DNA of 64,000 bases from Streptomyces zaomyceticus. Lineage in GTDB: Bacteria; Actinomycetota; Actinomycetes; Streptomycetales; Streptomycetaceae. Positions 56,819 to 64,000 of the stretch are shown piece by piece; the stretch's first letter is position 1, and each line of letters starts with the position of its first letter. The DNA lies in assembly GCF_014656215.1 (NCBI RefSeq), contig NZ_BNBZ01000002.1, positions 1 through 64,000 of the forward strand. The letters run 5' to 3'. Under the pieces are notes generated by a model that worked only from the letters and a program-made list of their open reading frames with translations, made no database searches and was not told the DNA's origin. The translations under genes and the position numbers were made by a program.

Positions 56819-58483
56819 ATGACCGCGTTCGTGCTGGTGTCGGGCCCCTTCACGGGTGGCTGGCTGTGGGAGGAGATCGTGGCCCCGCTCCGGGCGGCGG
56901 GCTCGGAGGCGTACCCCGTGACCCTCACGGGGATGGGAGCCGGGACCCCGACAGTCATGGGGACGGGAGCCGGGACCCCGACAGGCATGGGGACGGGAGC
57001 CGGGACCCCGACAGTCACGGGAGACCCGAACCCGTCACGGACCGGGGACCGACAGGTCGACGGGGCGGGATCCGCCGTCGATCTGGAGACCCACATCGAC
57101 GACCTGGTGCGGCTGATCGACGACATCGACACGCCCCGGGTCGTACTCGTCGGACACGGCTACGGGCTCCACCCCGTCCTGGGCGCCGCCGACCGGCGCC
57201 CCGAGCGCGTCGCCCGGATCGTCTCCCTGGACACGAGCCTGCCCGAGGACGGCGAGGCGGCCGTGCGGTCCGTACCGGACCCGGAGGTACGGGCGCGCGT
57301 CGCGGACGTGGCCGCAGGGAGCGGCGGGCGCGACGGGGGCGAGCGTGTCGGTGGGGGCGGAGCGGACGGCGGACGGGTGCCGCCGCCGGGGCTGGGCGAG
57401 TGGGCCCGCTGGGGCAGCACCGAAGGCGTCCCCGCCGAGGCGCTGGAACGGCTCGAGCGCCTCGCGACCCCACAGCCGGCGGGCACCCTCACCCAGCCGC
57501 TCCGGCTGACCGGCGCGGGCGCCACGCTGCCGACCACCGGCATCCTGTGCACCGCCGGCGGCTCCGGCATCGACGTGGTGCGGATGCTGGTGGAATCGGG
57601 TCCGCCGCGGTTCCGCGCGCTCGCCGACGACCGGATGCGCTACTTCGACCTCGGCACCGGGCACTGGCCGATGCTCTCCGCTCCCGAGGAACTGGCCGAG
57701 CTGCTGCGCCGGGCCGCGGCGGGGGAGGGCGACCGGGTGACCGTCCCCGAAGCCGCCGAGGAGCGGCCGGCCCATCTCCTGCCCTTCCTCCTGGACACAC
57801 CCGAGGTGCCGCGCGCACGGCACGGCCGGGTCGACCTGCATCTGCCGGACGCGGACGGGCCCCGGCCGGCCGTCGTCTTCGTGCACGGAGGCCCGGTCTC
57901 CCCCGATCAGCGGCCCAGCCCACGGGACACCCCCTTCCTCCGCGGATACGGGCGGTACGCGGCGAGCCTCGGCGTGGTCGGGGCGACCCCGGACCACCGG
58001 CTGTACGGGCTCGCCGACTTCCCCCTGGCCGCCGAGGACCTCACCGAGGCCGTCGACATCGTGCGCGCCGACCCTCGTGTCGACGGGGAGCGGATCGCGC
58101 TCTGGTTCTTCTCCGCGGGCGGGCTGCTCGCGGCCGACTGGCTCGCCGTACCCCCGCCGTGGCTGCGGTGCGTGGCGATGACCTACCCCGCCCTGGCGCC
58201 GCTGCCCGGCTGGGGGACGGTGGAGTCCCGGTTCCGGCCGGTGGACGCGGTGGGTGCGGCGGACGGGCCGCCGATCGTCCTGACCCGGGCCGGACGCGAG
58301 CATCCGACCTTCGCGGCGACGGTCGAGGAGTTCCGCACCGCCGCGGCGAGGAAGGGCGCGGACGTGGAGGTCGTCGACGTCCCGCACGGCCGCCACGGTT
58401 TCGAACTGGTCGATCCCACCGAAGAGTCCCGCGCGGCCGTGCGGCGGGCGATGCGGGCCGTCCTCGGACGACTGAGGAGCTGA
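56819..58483 (+). CDS. Fusion of two alpha/beta hydrolase domains, the first lacking its nucleophile
   Basis: About 554 aa. Residues 1-305 form an EstA/MenH-type alpha/beta hydrolase (FVLVSGPFTGGWLWEEIVAPLRAAG, TLTGMG, later GTGHWPM with His282). Its nucleophile elbow reads VGHGYG: Gly114 replaces the catalytic Ser. Residues about 335-554 are a second, dienelactone-hydrolase-like domain (AVVFVHGGPVSP; nucleophile Ser432 in FFSAGG; His526 in GRHGF) that looks active. A 30-bp DNA repeat encodes three TGAGTPT units at residues 39-68, where family members have the loop after strand 2. ATG 56819 follows AAGGAG. It is regulated by the divergent MerR gene. Confidence 0.85.
   Translation: MTAFVLVSGPFTGGWLWEEIVAPLRAAGSEAYPVTLTGMGAGTPTVMGTGAGTPTGMGTGAGTPTVTGDPNPSRTGDRQVDGAGSAVDLETHIDDLVRLIDDIDTPRVVLVGHGYGLHPVLGAADRRPERVARIVSLDTSLPEDGEAAVRSVPDPEVRARVADVAAGSGGRDGGERVGGGGADGGRVPPPGLGEWARWGSTEGVPAEALERLERLATPQPAGTLTQPLRLTGAGATLPTTGILCTAGGSGIDVVRMLVESGPPRFRALADDRMRYFDLGTGHWPMLSAPEELAELLRRAAAGEGDRVTVPEAAEERPAHLLPFLLDTPEVPRARHGRVDLHLPDADGPRPAVVFVHGGPVSPDQRPSPRDTPFLRGYGRYAASLGVVGATPDHRLYGLADFPLAAEDLTEAVDIVRADPRVDGERIALWFFSAGGLLAADWLAVPPPWLRCVAMTYPALAPLPGWGTVESRFRPVDAVGAADGPPIVLTRAGREHPTFAATVEEFRTAAARKGADVEVVDVPHGRHGFELVDPTEESRAAVRRAMRAVLGRLRS
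56935..57017 (+). repeat. 30-bp tandem repeat inside the hydrolase gene
   Basis: Three units with a period of exactly 30 bases, each starting GGGAGCCGGGACCCCGACAG at 56935, 56965 and 56995. The period keeps the frame and encodes a 10-residue repeat. Confidence 0.92.
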
Positions 58484-58539
58484 CCCGGGAACGCCGAGTG
58501 CGAGTGCCGGGCGCCGCGCGATCCGTACCGTCCCGCAAC

Positions 58540-58558
58540 ACGTCAATGGTGTTGACGT
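58540..58558. promoter_or_regulatory. TetR operator
   Basis: Perfect dyad ACGTCAA-TGGTG-TTGACGT, ending 24 bases before the TetR start at 58583. The right arm contains TTGACG, so a repressor bound here would block the -35 region. Confidence 0.82.
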
Positions 58559-58582
58559 ACGGTTCCGGCATAGGGTCCGGGC

Positions 58583-59350
58583 ATGGTCGAACGCGTGATT
58601 CCCGAAGGCAGCCGCCGGCGCCGCCGCCCCACCAAACAGGGCGCCGTCCTCTCGGAACGCCTGATCGTCGAAACCGCCCTGCGGCTGATCGAGGAGCACG
58701 GCGCGGAAGCACTCTCGGTACGCCGCCTCGGCGCGGCGCTCGGCGCCGACCCGACCGCCCTCTACCGCTACTTCCGCAACACGGACGCCCTGCTCCTCGC
58801 CCTCGCCGACGAACTCATCGGCCGGGCCCAGGACGGCTGGACGGCCACCGGTGACTGGCGCGCCGACCTCCGCTCGATGGGTCTCCGGATCCACGCCCGC
58901 TATCTCGCCCATCCGCAGGCCGCCCTGCTCGCGGCCCATCGCACCACGGGGCGCCCGCACGAGACCCGGGCCGTCGAGCGCATCCTCGGCGTGCTGCGGA
59001 CCGCGGGCTTCCAGGACGCCCTCGCGGTCCGGATCTACCACGCCTTCGTCGACCAGGCCCTCGCCTTCGCGGCCCAGGACGCCGCCGCGCTCGCCCTGCC
59101 ACCGGCCGCGAGGGAGGGAGACGCGGAGGTCTGGCACGCGGTGTACGCCAAACTTCCGCCCGACACCCATCCGCACATCGCCGCGACGTTCCCGCTGCTC
59201 GCCGCGGACATGCGCGACAGCGGCTACCCCTTCGCGCTGGAACTCCTGCTGGTGGCGGCGGCGACGCTCCACCCGGACGGAACGCAGACGCCTCCGACGC
59301 CTGCTCCGACCCGGTCACCGGGACCGGTCCAGCCGGTCCCCGGACCGTAG
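58583..59350 (+). CDS. TetR/AcrR-family regulator (TetR_C-type)
   Basis: About 255 aa. An Arg-rich leader (GSRRRRRPTKQG) precedes the HTH (LSERLIVETALRLIEEHGAEALSVRRLGAALGADPTALYRYFRNTDAL). The C-terminal domain resembles TetR_C_1-type ligand domains, then comes a Pro/Thr-rich tail. A perfect 19-base palindrome is upstream, which suggests autorepression. No target gene besides itself is apparent: the upstream hydrolase reads the same way and is MerR-linked, and the downstream gene is convergent. Confidence 0.89.
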   Translation: MVERVIPEGSRRRRRPTKQGAVLSERLIVETALRLIEEHGAEALSVRRLGAALGADPTALYRYFRNTDALLLALADELIGRAQDGWTATGDWRADLRSMGLRIHARYLAHPQAALLAAHRTTGRPHETRAVERILGVLRTAGFQDALAVRIYHAFVDQALAFAAQDAAALALPPAAREGDAEVWHAVYAKLPPDTHPHIAATFPLLAADMRDSGYPFALELLLVAAATLHPDGTQTPPTPAPTRSPGPVQPVPGP

Positions 59351-59387
59351 GCGGCGCGCCGCCGCCACGCTCCTCGGGAGAAGTAGG

Positions 59388-59439
59388 TCGTGCACGGCAG
59401 GTGAGGACGGACCCACGCGTCACCACCCGCCGTGCACGA
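59388..59439. terminator. Inverted repeat between convergent genes
   Basis: TCGTGCACGGC (59388-59398) and GCCGTGCACGA (59429-59439) pair perfectly over 11 bp with a 30-base loop that has a further GGTG/CACC pair. Likely a bidirectional terminator, though the loop is long. Confidence 0.55.
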
Positions 59440-59444
59440 GGCCG

Positions 59445-60116
59445 TCAGGGCTTCTTCCCCCGGGCCGCGGGGCTGTTGCGGCCGCAGGCCAGGCGCGCCG
59501 CCTCCGAGGCGGGCGCGGCCTCCTTCGCGTCGCCGACCGGCGTGGAGCATTCCAGGACACCCGAGCCGTCGATGTCCCAGCCGATCGCGCGGCCCACGGA
59601 CCGCTTGCCGCCGCAGGTGTACTGGAAGTCGGCGGTGACCTGTCGAACCCAGGCGTAGTCCACGAAGGTTCCGGCGGCGGTGACGGTGGTGGTGTTCGAG
59701 GCGAGCCTCGGCACGGGCCTGTGGACGTCGGCGAACCCGAAGCCGTCGAGGTCGAGCGCCTGCGTGTCCGCGACGTGGGCGCGCAGCGAGCGGAGCGTGG
59801 CCCCCGCGTCGACCCGGGGGCCCTTCTCGAACGTGACGGCGGTGACCGGTGTGCGGAGCAGCGACAGCTTGTTCGTCAGAGGACCGCCCCCCTTGCCGAT
59901 CTTCTGCTTCTCGGCGACACCCGTCAGCACGTCCTGGTCGCTGACGTTGAACCATGTGTAGCTGCCGCCCGCGCACACCGTGTCGAGCGGACGCTTGGCT
60001 CCCTCGGCCGCCCCGCCCGCCGCGGGCGGCCCGCCGGCGTCGGACGTACAGGCGACCGCCCCCGTGAGCAGCGCGGCGACGGCGGACGCGGCGAGGCAGG
60101 TCCTTCTGATCTTCAT
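59445..60116 (-). CDS. Putative lipoprotein of unknown function
   Basis: About 223 aa. The signal (MKIRRTCLAASAVAALLTGAVAC) ends at a lipobox-like Cys23. The mature part contains LDTVCAGGSYTWFNVSDQDVLTGVAEKQKI, then a beta-rich region and several Cys (VCAGG, YTCGG, LECST, LACGR) that may form disulfides outside the cell. I recall similar streptomycete surface proteins of unknown function. ATG 60116 follows AGGGGG. Six decamer repeats lie upstream, in the likely promoter region. Confidence 0.82.
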   Translation of the reverse strand: MKIRRTCLAASAVAALLTGAVACTSDAGGPPAAGGAAEGAKRPLDTVCAGGSYTWFNVSDQDVLTGVAEKQKIGKGGGPLTNKLSLLRTPVTAVTFEKGPRVDAGATLRSLRAHVADTQALDLDGFGFADVHRPVPRLASNTTTVTAAGTFVDYAWVRQVTADFQYTCGGKRSVGRAIGWDIDGSGVLECSTPVGDAKEAAPASEAARLACGRNSPAARGKKP

Positions 60117-60221
60117 GTGTGTCCCCCTGACAACTCCGGCCATTGGTCGATGGCCACGTCCACCTTGTCGTCCGAGAGGACTGCCGGACAAGCGACTTGA
60201 GCCACTCCTGAGCTCTGTGGC

Positions 60222-60281
60222 CGACACAGGCAGACACAGGCTGACATCGGCAGACACCCGCCGACGCCGACCGACACCGGC
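60222..60281. repeat. Six tandem decamers
   Basis: Units of exactly 10 bases with consensus CNGACACNGG at 60222, 60232, 60242, 60252, 60262 and 60272. The array lies between the lipoprotein start and the stop of the ATP-grasp-like gene. A 10-base period puts each copy on the same DNA face. Confidence 0.85.
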
Positions 60282-60307
60282 CGGGGAGGGCCCGCCCGGA
60301 ATCCTCG

Positions 60308-61201
60308 TCACGGGTGGGAGAAGACGCCCACCATCCCGGTGTCCGGGTTGCTGCTCAGTCCGACGATCGCGCCCCCGTCGGCACGGTTGGCACGCCGGTG
60401 CGCGCCCGCGTACCCCTCGTCGGTGAGGAAGATCCCGAGCGCCGCGATCCAGGGATCGACCGTTCCGGTCACCGGGTCGTACACCGGCTCGGGCCGTGGC
60501 ACGACCCGCTCCTGCGCCACATGGCCGCCGCGCTCGACGGCGACGCGCAGCACCTTGTCCCACTCGGCGTCGGTGCACTCCCGGCCGACGAACGTGTCCA
60601 GCCCGCCGTACCCGGCGCCCGGTTTGAGGATGAGCCGCTCCCTCCGCTCCCGGCAGAGGTCCACGAGATCGGCGAGTCCGGAGGCGGCGGGGGCAGGGGA
60701 GCCGCCGCCGGCCGAGGCACCCGCGGCGTGGAGCGTACGGCTCCATGGCAGCACCCGGTCCACCAACGCCCGCTCCTCGGCGTCGAAGGAACCGCTCCAG
60801 CGCGGATCGGTGAGCAGCGCGAGGTCGAGCGGGGTGCCGTCCAGAGTGAGTTTGCCGCCGGGGCCGGTCCGGGAGTACGCGGTGCCGTCGTGGTAGGCGT
60901 CGGCGCGGCCGAACGTGGCGGGGACGCCGGAACCGCCCCGTCGGAGCAGTGCCCCGAGCTCCGGGCCGATCCCGATCTCCGTCGCGTACCGGTCGAGGTC
61001 GCCGTCGAAGAGCCGTCGCGGCAACGACACGAGCAGATCGAACAAGCCCTGGCAGACTACCCCGTGGGGCCGGAGGGCGGGTGGGATGCCGGAGAAGCGG
61101 GCGACGTACGCCTCTTGGACCGCGGGCCGCGTTAGCGAAACGTGAGCGATACGTGAGCGGCGGCGGGGAAAGTGGCGGACGAGCAGGTCCGACCGCCGCA
61201 C
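60308..61201 (-). pseudogene. ATP-grasp-like gene remnant
   Basis: The frame encodes up to 297 aa. The C-terminal part resembles circularly permuted ATP-grasp proteins (LILKPGAGYGGLDTFVGREC, HVAQERVVPRPEPV), and the N-terminal part (AVQEAYVARFSGIPPALRPHGVVCQGLFDLLVSLPRRLFDGDL) looks like the same family as I recall it, but those proteins are about 120-150 residues longer. The missing pieces seem to lie around GTAYSRTGPGGKL and PLDLALLTDPRW. No good start codon or ribosome site precedes the conserved region: GTG 61201 lies next to a terminator, and GTT stands where a start would be expected (VSLTRP). It is probably decaying, with moderate confidence. Confidence 0.55.
61127..61159 (-). promoter_or_regulatory. 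Three 11-base direct repeats near the 5' end of the ATP-grasp-like gene
   Basis: On the minus strand the units CGCTCACGTAT, CGCTCACGTTT and CGCTAACGCGG follow one another. Direct repeats of about 7 conserved bases at an 11-base period resemble binding sites of SARP-type activators. They lie just upstream of or within the first codons of the gene. Confidence 0.5.
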
Positions 61202-61206
61202 AGACC

Positions 61207-61243
61207 GGACCCGGGGCGGGCCGTGGGGGCCCGCCCCGGGTCC
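61207..61243 (-). terminator. Strong terminator after the GPP34 gene
   Basis: Perfect 16-bp stem GGACCCGGGGCGGGCC (61207-61222) and GGCCCGCCCCGGGTCC (61228-61243), loop GTGGG, 40 bases past the GPP34 stop on the minus strand. Confidence 0.82.
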
Positions 61244-61282
61244 CCGCAACGGACGGGTCGCCCGGGGGTTGTCCGGACACCG

Positions 61283-61948
61283 CTAGCTCGTGACGGTCAC
61301 CATCGTCGCCGCCGTGACCGCGATCATCGCGGCCTGCATGTCGCGGATCGCCCGGCGCACGCCCTCCGCCGCCCACTGGCCGGCCGTGAGTTCCTCCAGG
61401 CGCGGCACGAGTTCCTTGCGCGGTACGCCGGGAAAGGCCAGGCGGTGCAGCTTGGCGCCGTGGATCAGTGCGAGGAGGCCCGTGGTGCGGGCGTGATGGG
61501 TGGGACCGTCACGGAGCACCGTCCGCAGCCGGGCCCGCAGCTCGCGCTCGGCGGAGCCGTCCGCCTCCGGATAGCGGGTGACGGGGAAGAGCCCCAGCAC
61601 CCTGTGCTGCTCCTCGCGCACCAGGCCGCGCTCGCGCAGGCTCCCGATCGTGGCCTTCACGGCCTTGGTGTGGTCCTTGGTCAGCCAGTCGGTGACCTTC
61701 GGCGCCCTGCCCTTCTTGGCGCACCAGGCGTCGAGCCGCCGCAGCCGCTCGTCGAGCAGCGGGATCTCGGTGGGCGTCGCGTCCGTCACCCCGATGCGGC
61801 CGTCGTCCACCGAGACGCGCCCCGCCAGCACGAGGTCGAGCAGCATGCCGCCCGCGACGGCCCATGCGGCGGACTGCCGCTCCTTCGCCGCCCCGGACTC
61901 GTCGTCCAGCGACAGCAGCATGATCTCCTCCGCGAGCGTGACCGCCAC
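61283..61948 (-). CDS. GPP34 (GOLPH3-like) family protein
   Basis: About 221 aa. LAEEIMLLSLDDESGA at the N-terminus, WAVAGGMLLDLVLAGRVSVDDGRIGVTD and TDWLTKDHTKAVKATIGSLRERGLVREEQHRVLGLFPVTRYP are typical of the GPP34 family, whose eukaryotic member binds phosphatidylinositol-4-phosphate. In streptomycetes these proteins are numerous and are often linked with membrane or conservon-like signalling, but roles are poorly known. GTG 61948 follows AAGGGG. A strong hairpin follows the stop. Confidence 0.88.
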   Translation of the reverse strand: MAVTLAEEIMLLSLDDESGAAKERQSAAWAVAGGMLLDLVLAGRVSVDDGRIGVTDATPTEIPLLDERLRRLDAWCAKKGRAPKVTDWLTKDHTKAVKATIGSLRERGLVREEQHRVLGLFPVTRYPEADGSAERELRARLRTVLRDGPTHHARTTGLLALIHGAKLHRLAFPGVPRKELVPRLEELTAGQWAAEGVRRAIRDMQAAMIAVTAATMVTVTS

Positions 61949-62206
61949 CCGTACCCCTTGCCTTCCGTTCGCAGTTCGTCTGCGTTCCCGTGCCGTCGTC
62001 CCCCGTGCCCGGAAGTCCGTCCGGCCACGCGTCCTTCGTCCCTGAGGACGACGGGCGTACCGCGGCGGTTCCCCGGATCAAGGGACCGCTGTCCTCGTGA
62101 CCTGGGCCGTTCCGGGTGAGCGGAGCGTGGGACCCGCGGTCGCCCGCGACAGTCCCGTACATCCCGTGGTCTGGACCGCTGGGGGCGGGGACGTCAAGCT
62201 CTTGGT

Positions 62207-63193
62207 ATGGACTTGGAGTTGAGGCACCTCAAGACGATCCGGGCCATCGCGGACGCGGGGAGCCTCACGCGTGCCGCGACCGCGCTCGGGCTGGCGCAGC
62301 CGGCGCTCAGTGCTCAGCTCAAACGGATCGAACGGGCCCTGGGCGGCGCCCTGTTCGAGCGGGGGCGGGAGGGCGTACGGGCCACGGCGCTCGGGGACCT
62401 GGTGCTCGACCGGGCCCGGGTGGTGCTGCCCGCCGTGTGCGAGCTGCAGGAGGAGGCGGTGCGGTTCGCCCGCGACGGAGCGGAGGGATACCGGCTGGGA
62501 GGCACGCACGGGCCGTTGCTCGGGGGCCTGGTCGACCGCATCGCGCGCAGTGACCCCGGGTCCCCGGTGACCACCTGCATCTCGTGGTCGGAGCGTGAGA
62601 TCGCCGGCGGGGTCGTCGACGGACGGCTCGACTTCGCCCTCGTCGGCGTCTGCGGGGAGAGCGGCCCGCCCGAGGCGGGTCGCCTCGCGTGGACGGAGGT
62701 GGCCCGCGACCCGGTGTACGTGATGCTGGCGGCCGACCATCCGCTGGCTCCCCGTACCGAGATCGACCTGGCGGAACTGGCGGCGGAGGCCTGGACCGAC
62801 GTGCCCGGCGACGGCTGTTTCGGCGACTGTTTCGCGGCCGCCTGCGTACGGGCGGGGTTCACCCCCGCCTGCGTGTACGAGACGGACACCGCCTCCTGTG
62901 TGCATCTGGTGCAGGTCGGCCGTGCCGTCGGGCTGTGCCGGGCCACCTTCCCCGTCACCCCGGGCCTCGTCACCCGCCCGCTCGCCGGCGCACCCCTGGT
63001 GTGGCGGCATCTGCTGGGCTGGCATCCCGAGGGCCGTGCGGCGGGCCGGTCCGGCGCGGTCCTCGGCCACACCCGGGCCGCGCACGCCGAGGCGCTGGCG
63101 AGCAGCGCGGGCCGGATGCCCGCCCCGACGCCCGGGGAGGGCGCCCGCGGAGACACGTCCCTCGTCCCGCCGGGGGCGGTACCCCCGGCCTGA
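62207..63193 (+). CDS. LysR-type transcription regulator
   Basis: About 328 aa. The N-terminal HTH is LRHLKTIRAIADAGSLTRAATALGLAQPALSAQLKRIERALGGALFERGREGVRATALG. The effector domain includes GGVVDGRLDFALVGVCGESG and MLAADHPLAPRTEIDLAELAAEAW. Several Cys (for example DGCFGDCFAAACVRAGFTPACVYETDTASC) are clustered in the effector domain, more than usual for LysR proteins, and might sense redox state or metal. No divergent target is adjacent: the next gene downstream is a protease, and upstream the GPP34 gene is divergent with about 260 bases between the starts. Confidence 0.9.
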   Translation: MDLELRHLKTIRAIADAGSLTRAATALGLAQPALSAQLKRIERALGGALFERGREGVRATALGDLVLDRARVVLPAVCELQEEAVRFARDGAEGYRLGGTHGPLLGGLVDRIARSDPGSPVTTCISWSEREIAGGVVDGRLDFALVGVCGESGPPEAGRLAWTEVARDPVYVMLAADHPLAPRTEIDLAELAAEAWTDVPGDGCFGDCFAAACVRAGFTPACVYETDTASCVHLVQVGRAVGLCRATFPVTPGLVTRPLAGAPLVWRHLLGWHPEGRAAGRSGAVLGHTRAAHAEALASSAGRMPAPTPGEGARGDTSLVPPGAVPPA

Positions 63194-63204
63194 CGGCACG
63201 ACTG

Positions 63205-63252
63205 ACAACGGCACAACGGCACAACGGCACAACGGCACAAAGACACAACGGC
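63205..63252 (+). repeat. Octamer tandem repeat
   Basis: ACAACGGC occurs four times in a row (63205-63236), then one degenerate unit ACAAAGAC, then a further ACAACGGC (63245-63252). It starts 12 bases after the LysR stop. Confidence 0.93.
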
Positions 63253-63400
63253 CCCGACGCAGCAACGGCCCGACGGAGCAAAGGCCCGGCATAACGCCGT
63301 GGCAGGGGCCGGCCGACAGCTGCCGCCTCCTCGTCGCGATCCCTACGGTTCCAGCAGATCCCCACCCAGAACCCAGTCTCGACGACCGAGGAGACCCCCC

Positions 63401-64000
63401 ATGCTCCGACGACACGCCCGCGCGGCGTGTACCGCCCTTGCCGCCGCCGGAATGGCGCTGGCCGGGCTCCAGGCCGGTTCCGCCGCCGCGGCCCCGGACG
63501 ACCGGGACGGGCACCGCACCCCGACCGTCAGAACCGCCGCCCAGACGCTCGGCACCGACTCCGCCCGCCCCGAACTGCTCGACGCCATGCGGCGCGATCT
63601 GGGACTCACCCGCTCCCAGGCCCTGACCCGCCTCGCCAACGAGGCCGATGCGGGTGCCACCGCCGCCCGTCTCCACCAAAACCTGGGCGGTGCCTTCGCC
63701 GGCGCGTGGGTGGACGGCGCCGAGGCCGGCACCCTGACCGTGGCCACCACCCGCGCCGACGACGCGGCCGCGATACGGGCCACGGGCGCGCGGGCCCGGA
63801 TCGTGACGCACAGCCTGACCGCCCTGGAGCGCGCGAAGGCGGCCCTGGACCGGTCGGCCACCACCGACGCACCCGTCCGCTACGTCGACATACGCGCCAA
63901 CGTCCTGGTCGTCGAGGAGACCAGGGCCGGCGCGGGGGCGCGGCTGGTCACGGCCACCGGGGTCCCGAGCGAGCTGGTACGGGTCGTCCGCGGCGGCGAG
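63401..64000 (+). CDS. Streptogrisin-type S1 serine protease, N-terminal part, cut by the window end
   Basis: The reading frame is open from ATG 63401 to the last base (200 codons). A Sec signal peptide (HARAACTALAAAGMALAGLQAGSAAAA) is followed by the alpha-lytic-protease prodomain of streptogrisins: RPELLDAMRRDLGLTRSQALTRLANEADA, GAFAGAWVDGAEAGTLTVATT and YVDIRANVLVVEE. The prodomain folds the protease and is then cut off. The mature trypsin-fold domain lies outside the window. GAGGAG sits at 63389-63394 before the start. It is on the same strand as the LysR gene, about 207 bases away. Confidence 0.88.
   Translation, partial: MLRRHARAACTALAAAGMALAGLQAGSAAAAPDDRDGHRTPTVRTAAQTLGTDSARPELLDAMRRDLGLTRSQALTRLANEADAGATAARLHQNLGGAFAGAWVDGAEAGTLTVATTRADDAAAIRATGARARIVTHSLTALERAKAALDRSATTDAPVRYVDIRANVLVVEETRAGAGARLVTATGVPSELVRVVRGGE

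Noticed and set aside
60222..60281. Possible replication or partition iterons
   Set aside because: Decamers are not near any rep or par gene and the region is plain chromosomal; treated as a repeat or regulatory array.
61127..61159. Firm call of a SARP-controlled gene cluster
   Set aside because: The 11-base direct repeats are suggestive, but there is no SARP gene and no intact biosynthetic cluster nearby; kept only as an observation.

Overview
The window looks like chromosomal DNA of a Streptomyces (or a close streptomycete). Base composition is very GC-rich, starts are often GTG or TTG behind GGAGG-type ribosome sites, many operons are joined by 4-base ATGA/GTGA overlaps, and the gene content fits: secreted hydrolases, many TetR/GntR/MarR/MerR/XRE regulators, a two-gene acyl-CoA dehydrogenase operon and a streptogrisin-type protease. 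No rRNA, tRNA, prophage, insertion sequence or CRISPR array was seen. All assignments come from reading the sequence; no database search was run.

Layout. 0.2-9.5 kb: two sulfite-oxidase-type molybdenum enzymes flank a STAND/AfsR-like ATPase with no DNA-binding domain; then NAD synthetase (nadE), a VOC protein, and a betaine/choline-type ABC operon with two permeases and a lipoprotein but no ATPase gene. 9.6-15.5 kb: a secreted GH5 cellulase, a frameshifted alpha/beta hydrolase, and a GntR-SIS-PIG-L set that looks like amino-sugar metabolism. 15.6-22.2 kb: GNAT, VOC, a divergent flavin reductase and XRE-cupin regulator around a clear operator, and a quinone reductase plus two acyl-CoA dehydrogenases. 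22.3-28.1 kb: a five-gene NikABCDE-like ABC operon behind a Nur-box-like site, ending in a coupled unknown gene. 28.2-35.0 kb: a small membrane protein, a secreted beta-propeller-like protein, VOC, a formylglycine-enzyme-like protein, a tandem Usp, DUF5997 with a LysR-effector-domain protein, and a protein that resembles Bacillus Cyt delta-endotoxins. 35.1-48.5 kb: an AurF-type diiron oxygenase with a ferredoxin-fused reductase, a subtilisin-like protease, DUF1304 with its TetR, a large secreted alpha-amylase, MarR with an MFS exporter, VOC and GNAT. 48.5-55.5 kb: a minus-strand operon of ferredoxin, ABC importer and an AprA-like flavoprotein carrying HEAT repeats, with a GntR regulator. 55.8-64.0 kb: MerR with a two-domain hydrolase, TetR, a lipoprotein, a decayed ATP-grasp-like gene, GPP34, LysR and a truncated S1 protease.

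Two threads stand out. First, many regulators sit beside readable palindromes: XRE, MarR, two TetR genes and MerR each have one, and orphan operators precede the acyl-CoA dehydrogenase, AurF and nickel-type operons. Second, gene borders repeatedly carry short GC-rich tandem repeats (8 to 35 bp units), some overlapping stop codons and one inside a coding region. The best leads for new biology are the Cyt-like protein at 34464-35042, the AprA/HEAT/NosL-like import and redox operon at 48483-55453, and the Nur-box operon whose ribosome site is paired by a long inverted repeat.
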